Origin: Methanobrevibacter sp.
GTDB taxonomy: Archaea; Methanobacteriota; Methanobacteria; Methanobacteriales; Methanobacteriaceae
DNA: 7,520 nt
Direction of reading: 5' to 3'
NCBI GenBank assembly: GCA_017404125.1
Contig: JAFRCZ010000055.1
Span: 1-7,520, forward strand
Each line of letters starts with the position of its first letter. Positions within the stretch are counted from its first letter, which is position 1. The notes under the pieces are model-generated. The model was given only the letters and a program-made list of their open reading frames with translations. It did no database searches and was not told the origin of the DNA. Shown piece after piece: positions 5,379 through 7,520 of the stretch. Position numbers and translations under genes: made by a program.

Positions 5379-5789
5379 ATGTGGAATGATTTAGAGGAAT
5401 ATATACTTAAATTAGCTATTGAAAACAGCAAAGAAACTGGTAGAAAAACCAAAATAGTCGAAATTGGAGCAGGAAAATTCCAAACAATTTCCAAAAATTT
5501 AAGTGAAAATGAAAACATCGATATTTTAATGACAGACATTGATCCTGCAAACGAGAATATTATTAAAGATGATGTTTTCAATCCAGATATATCCATATAT
5601 GAAGGTGCAGATATCTTATTTTCAATCAGACCCCCTGCAGAATTGCAGGAAGCTATAATGAAAATAAGGGATAAAGTCAATGCTACACTAATCATTAAGC
5701 CTTTATTCAACGAAGATTTGAATATGAAAACCAAAAAAATGAAACTGAAAAACTATAATCGTGCCTCATTCTACATTTATGAAAGATAA
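5379..5789 (+). CDS. UPF0146 family protein (Rossmann-like, methyltransferase-like fold)
   Basis: This 136-residue protein is a full-length member of UPF0146, an uncharacterised family conserved in euryarchaeal methanogens. Seen in order: KIVEIGAGKF (25-34), like the Gly-rich motif I of S-adenosylmethionine-dependent methyltransferases; MTDIDP (51-56), the acidic end of strand 2; DDVFNP (64-69); the family signature YEGADILFSIRPPAELQ (74-90); and LIIKPL (104-109). The fold therefore looks like a small Rossmann domain lacking the extra strands and substrate region of active methyltransferases, so ligand binding without catalysis is possible. The ATG at 5379 has AAGGA 6 bases upstream. It has its own promoter region, is divergent from the acetyltransferase and is followed by a 147-base A/T spacer. 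No substrate or pathway is known from the sequence. Confidence 0.92.
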   Translation: MWNDLEEYILKLAIENSKETGRKTKIVEIGAGKFQTISKNLSENENIDILMTDIDPANENIIKDDVFNPDISIYEGADILFSIRPPAELQEAIMKIRDKVNATLIIKPLFNEDLNMKTKKMKLKNYNRASFYIYER

Positions 5790-5936
5790 TCTTAAAATAT
5801 TAATTAATAATTAATGGCTTATTAAATTATATAGAACATTTTAAATAATATAAAACTTAAAAAAATCATTAATAACAATTTTTAAATTAATAATAACTTT
5901 TAAAACTATTTTTAAAACTGAAACTTGGGGATTATA
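5790..5936 (+). promoter_or_regulatory. A/T spacer with candidate promoter of the cation ATPase gene
   Basis: This spacer holds several TATA-like elements, including ATTATATAG (5825-5833), AATAATATAAAA (5843-5854) and TTTTTAAATTAATAAT (5879-5894). The last is the best placed, giving a leader of about 25 bases. TTTTAAAACT occurs twice, at 5898-5907 and 5910-5919, 12 bases apart. GGGGAT at 5927-5932 is the ribosome site for the TTG start at 5937. No hairpin with a clear T tract is seen after the UPF0146 gene. Confidence 0.4.
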
Positions 5937-7520
5937 TTGATAGAAGAAATATTAAAACAGTACTCTACTAAAAAAGAAGGACTTAGTAGTGCTGAAGCCA
6001 ATGCTCGATTGGAAAAGTATGGGCCAAATAAACTTAAAGAGCAAAAGAAGGACAGTCCTTTAAAACTATTTTTATCCCAATTTTTAGATGTTTTAATATT
6101 CATGCTTATCATTGCAGCTATAGCAAGCTATATGATTGGAAATCATTTGGATGCAATTGTCATACTTGTAGTTGTCATAATCAACTCAATAATAGGTTTT
6201 ATCCAAGAATACCGTGCTGAAAATGCTATGGAAAAGCTGAAAAGCTTAGTCCATACAGATGCACATGTAAAAAGAGACAACACACTTAAAAGGATTCCAA
6301 GTGAAAATCTTGTCGTTGGAGATATCGTGCTTCTTGAAGAAGGGGATAAAGTTCCTGCAGACATTATCCTAATAGAATCCTATGATTTAAGAGTGGATGA
6401 ATCATCTTTAACTGGAGAATCCACTTTAGTTAAAAAGGATAGTGATTTTGAAAATCTTGAAGATTTCCATGATAAGATTAAAGATATTCAAAAGTATTCA
6501 AAAGAGGAAAGCATACAAAGCAAACTCGTTTCCATGAATTCAAATGTGATTTTTGGAAAAGGAGAGGGGGTTGTAATAGCTACTGGAATGGAAACAACCA
6601 TAGGCAGAATAGCTACAATGATTCAAGAAGATGAAGAGGAAACTCCTTTGACAATCAAAGTAGGAAAATTAGGTAAGAAAATTGGAATTCTATCTATAAT
6701 CATTTGTATTTTCGTATTCTTTATAAACTTCTTCCAAGCCACAGATCTTCTTGAAAGCTTTATGACTGCTGTTTCTTTAGCAGTGGCAGCTATTCCAGAA
6801 GGCCTTCCAGCAGTTTTAACATTGACTTTAGCATTGGGAATGCAAAAAATGGCAAAATCCAATGCAATCGTCAAAAGGTTATCCTCTGTTGAAACCTTAG
6901 GGTCATGCACTTACATCTGTACAGACAAAACCGGAACCTTAACAGAAAACAAGATGAATGTCAGAAAAACATTATTAACCAATCAAGAGCATTCCATATT
7001 AATTGCAGGATTATGTAATGATGCAAGATACGAAGATGATGAATTAATAGGAAATCCTACTGATTTGGCCGCATATTCCTTTGCAATGAAAAACGGTTTT
7101 GAAGATCTGAAATCTAATAGAAATCTTGAAAAAGAATTTGAAATCCCATTTGACAGCAATAGAAAGAGAATGACTTTCATTTATAGTGAAACCAATAAAA
7201 TAAAATCTGAAAATGATGAAGAAAATAATAAAAATTACTATGTTTTGACAAAAGGGGCTCCAGAATTAATTATAGATCTATGTGATAAGATTGATTTTAA
7301 TGGCCATATAAACAATTTTGATAAATATACAAAACAGGATATATTAAATGAAATGAGTATGCTGACAAATAGGTCCCTGAGGGTAATAGCTCTTGCCTAT
7401 AAGAAAATGGATGAATCAGAATATGAAACTGTATTGGATTTAGACAATAAGGAATTTGAAATGGAAGATTCTGAAATACATAAAACATATTCAAAAAATA
7501 AGCATCATGGAGAATCATTT
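5937..7520 (+). CDS. P-type cation-transporting ATPase, type II (Ca2+-ATPase-like), N-terminal 528 residues
   Basis: The frame is open from a TTG codon to the window edge, so the C-terminal part is outside. The start is TTG because GGGGAT lies 4 bases before it, in the same TTGG(A/G)GATTATA setting as the 2040 gene, and the next ATG falls inside membrane helix 1. Order: cation-ATPase N-terminal domain (1-45, with KYGPNKL), M1-M2 (about 51-90), actuator domain with TGES at 159-162 (dephosphorylation loop), M3 (247-266), M4 with VAAIPEGLP at 283-291 (E288 matches the SERCA Ca2+ ligand E309), phosphorylated Asp330 in DKTGT, and nucleotide-domain KGAPE at 439-443. The enzyme uses ATP to pump cations, most probably Ca2+, across the cell membrane. 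Full-length relatives have about 850-900 residues. The actuator loop after TGES (165-197) and the stretch after 491 appear longer than in SERCA. Ion identity depends on M5-M6, which are not visible. Confidence 0.93.
   Translation, partial: MIEEILKQYSTKKEGLSSAEANARLEKYGPNKLKEQKKDSPLKLFLSQFLDVLIFMLIIAAIASYMIGNHLDAIVILVVVIINSIIGFIQEYRAENAMEKLKSLVHTDAHVKRDNTLKRIPSENLVVGDIVLLEEGDKVPADIILIESYDLRVDESSLTGESTLVKKDSDFENLEDFHDKIKDIQKYSKEESIQSKLVSMNSNVIFGKGEGVVIATGMETTIGRIATMIQEDEEETPLTIKVGKLGKKIGILSIIICIFVFFINFFQATDLLESFMTAVSLAVAAIPEGLPAVLTLTLALGMQKMAKSNAIVKRLSSVETLGSCTYICTDKTGTLTENKMNVRKTLLTNQEHSILIAGLCNDARYEDDELIGNPTDLAAYSFAMKNGFEDLKSNRNLEKEFEIPFDSNRKRMTFIYSETNKIKSENDEENNKNYYVLTKGAPELIIDLCDKIDFNGHINNFDKYTKQDILNEMSMLTNRSLRVIALAYKKMDESEYETVLDLDNKEFEMEDSEIHKTYSKNKHHGESF

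Noticed and set aside
5363..5734. Minus-strand 123-residue frame
   Set aside because: It is antisense to UPF0146, whose conserved motifs are clear on the plus strand.
5912..7518. Five minus-strand frames across the ATPase region
   Set aside because: All are antisense to the continuous ATPase frame, which holds TGES, PEGLP, DKTGT and KGAPE in correct order.

Overview
The window is very AT-rich. Its intergenic spacers are almost pure A/T, and most genes have strong A/T codon bias, with AGA/AGG for arginine and ATA common for isoleucine. Archaeal signs are a UPF0146-family protein, GGAG/GGTGA ribosome sites, TATA-type AT boxes and oligo-T tracts after genes. A membrane-anchored protein with a segment resembling pseudomurein-binding repeats points to the pseudomurein-walled methanogens (Methanobacteriales). 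Base composition fits Methanobrevibacter best. The genus is an inference; no 16S rRNA or methanogenesis gene is present.

Layout: (1) Bases 1-182 are gene-free, with tandem oligo-A tracts that read as oligo-U tracts on the minus strand, a probable terminator. (2) Bases 183-1511 hold three minus-strand genes, in transcription order: a 79-residue acidic protein with a C-terminal membrane anchor, a four-helix membrane protein faintly like VanZ, and a 200-residue protein with a PH-like core. (3) Bases 1512-1735 form a divergent promoter region with a 16-bp perfect palindrome. (4) Bases 1736-4741 hold four plus-strand genes: a small double-CxxC zinc ribbon protein, a 115-residue coiled-coil protein, a 436-residue secreted-then-anchored wall-associated protein with a polybasic tail, and a coiled-coil protein with an embedded J-domain-like HPD segment. 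(5) A minus-strand RimI/ARD1-type N-acetyltransferase converges on them at 4779-5225. (6) A divergent plus-strand UPF0146 gene follows at 5379-5789. (7) A type II P-type cation ATPase starts at a TTG codon at 5937 and runs off the right edge after 528 codons.

The acetyltransferase, UPF0146 protein and ATPase are conserved housekeeping or transport genes. The left two thirds (183-4741) is a run of small, lineage-restricted envelope, coiled-coil and chaperone-like genes. Several are predicted membrane proteins with charged cytoplasmic parts. They could serve a common cell-envelope function, but the sequence gives only proximity and topology as support. I see no CRISPR array, mobile element, tRNA or rRNA.
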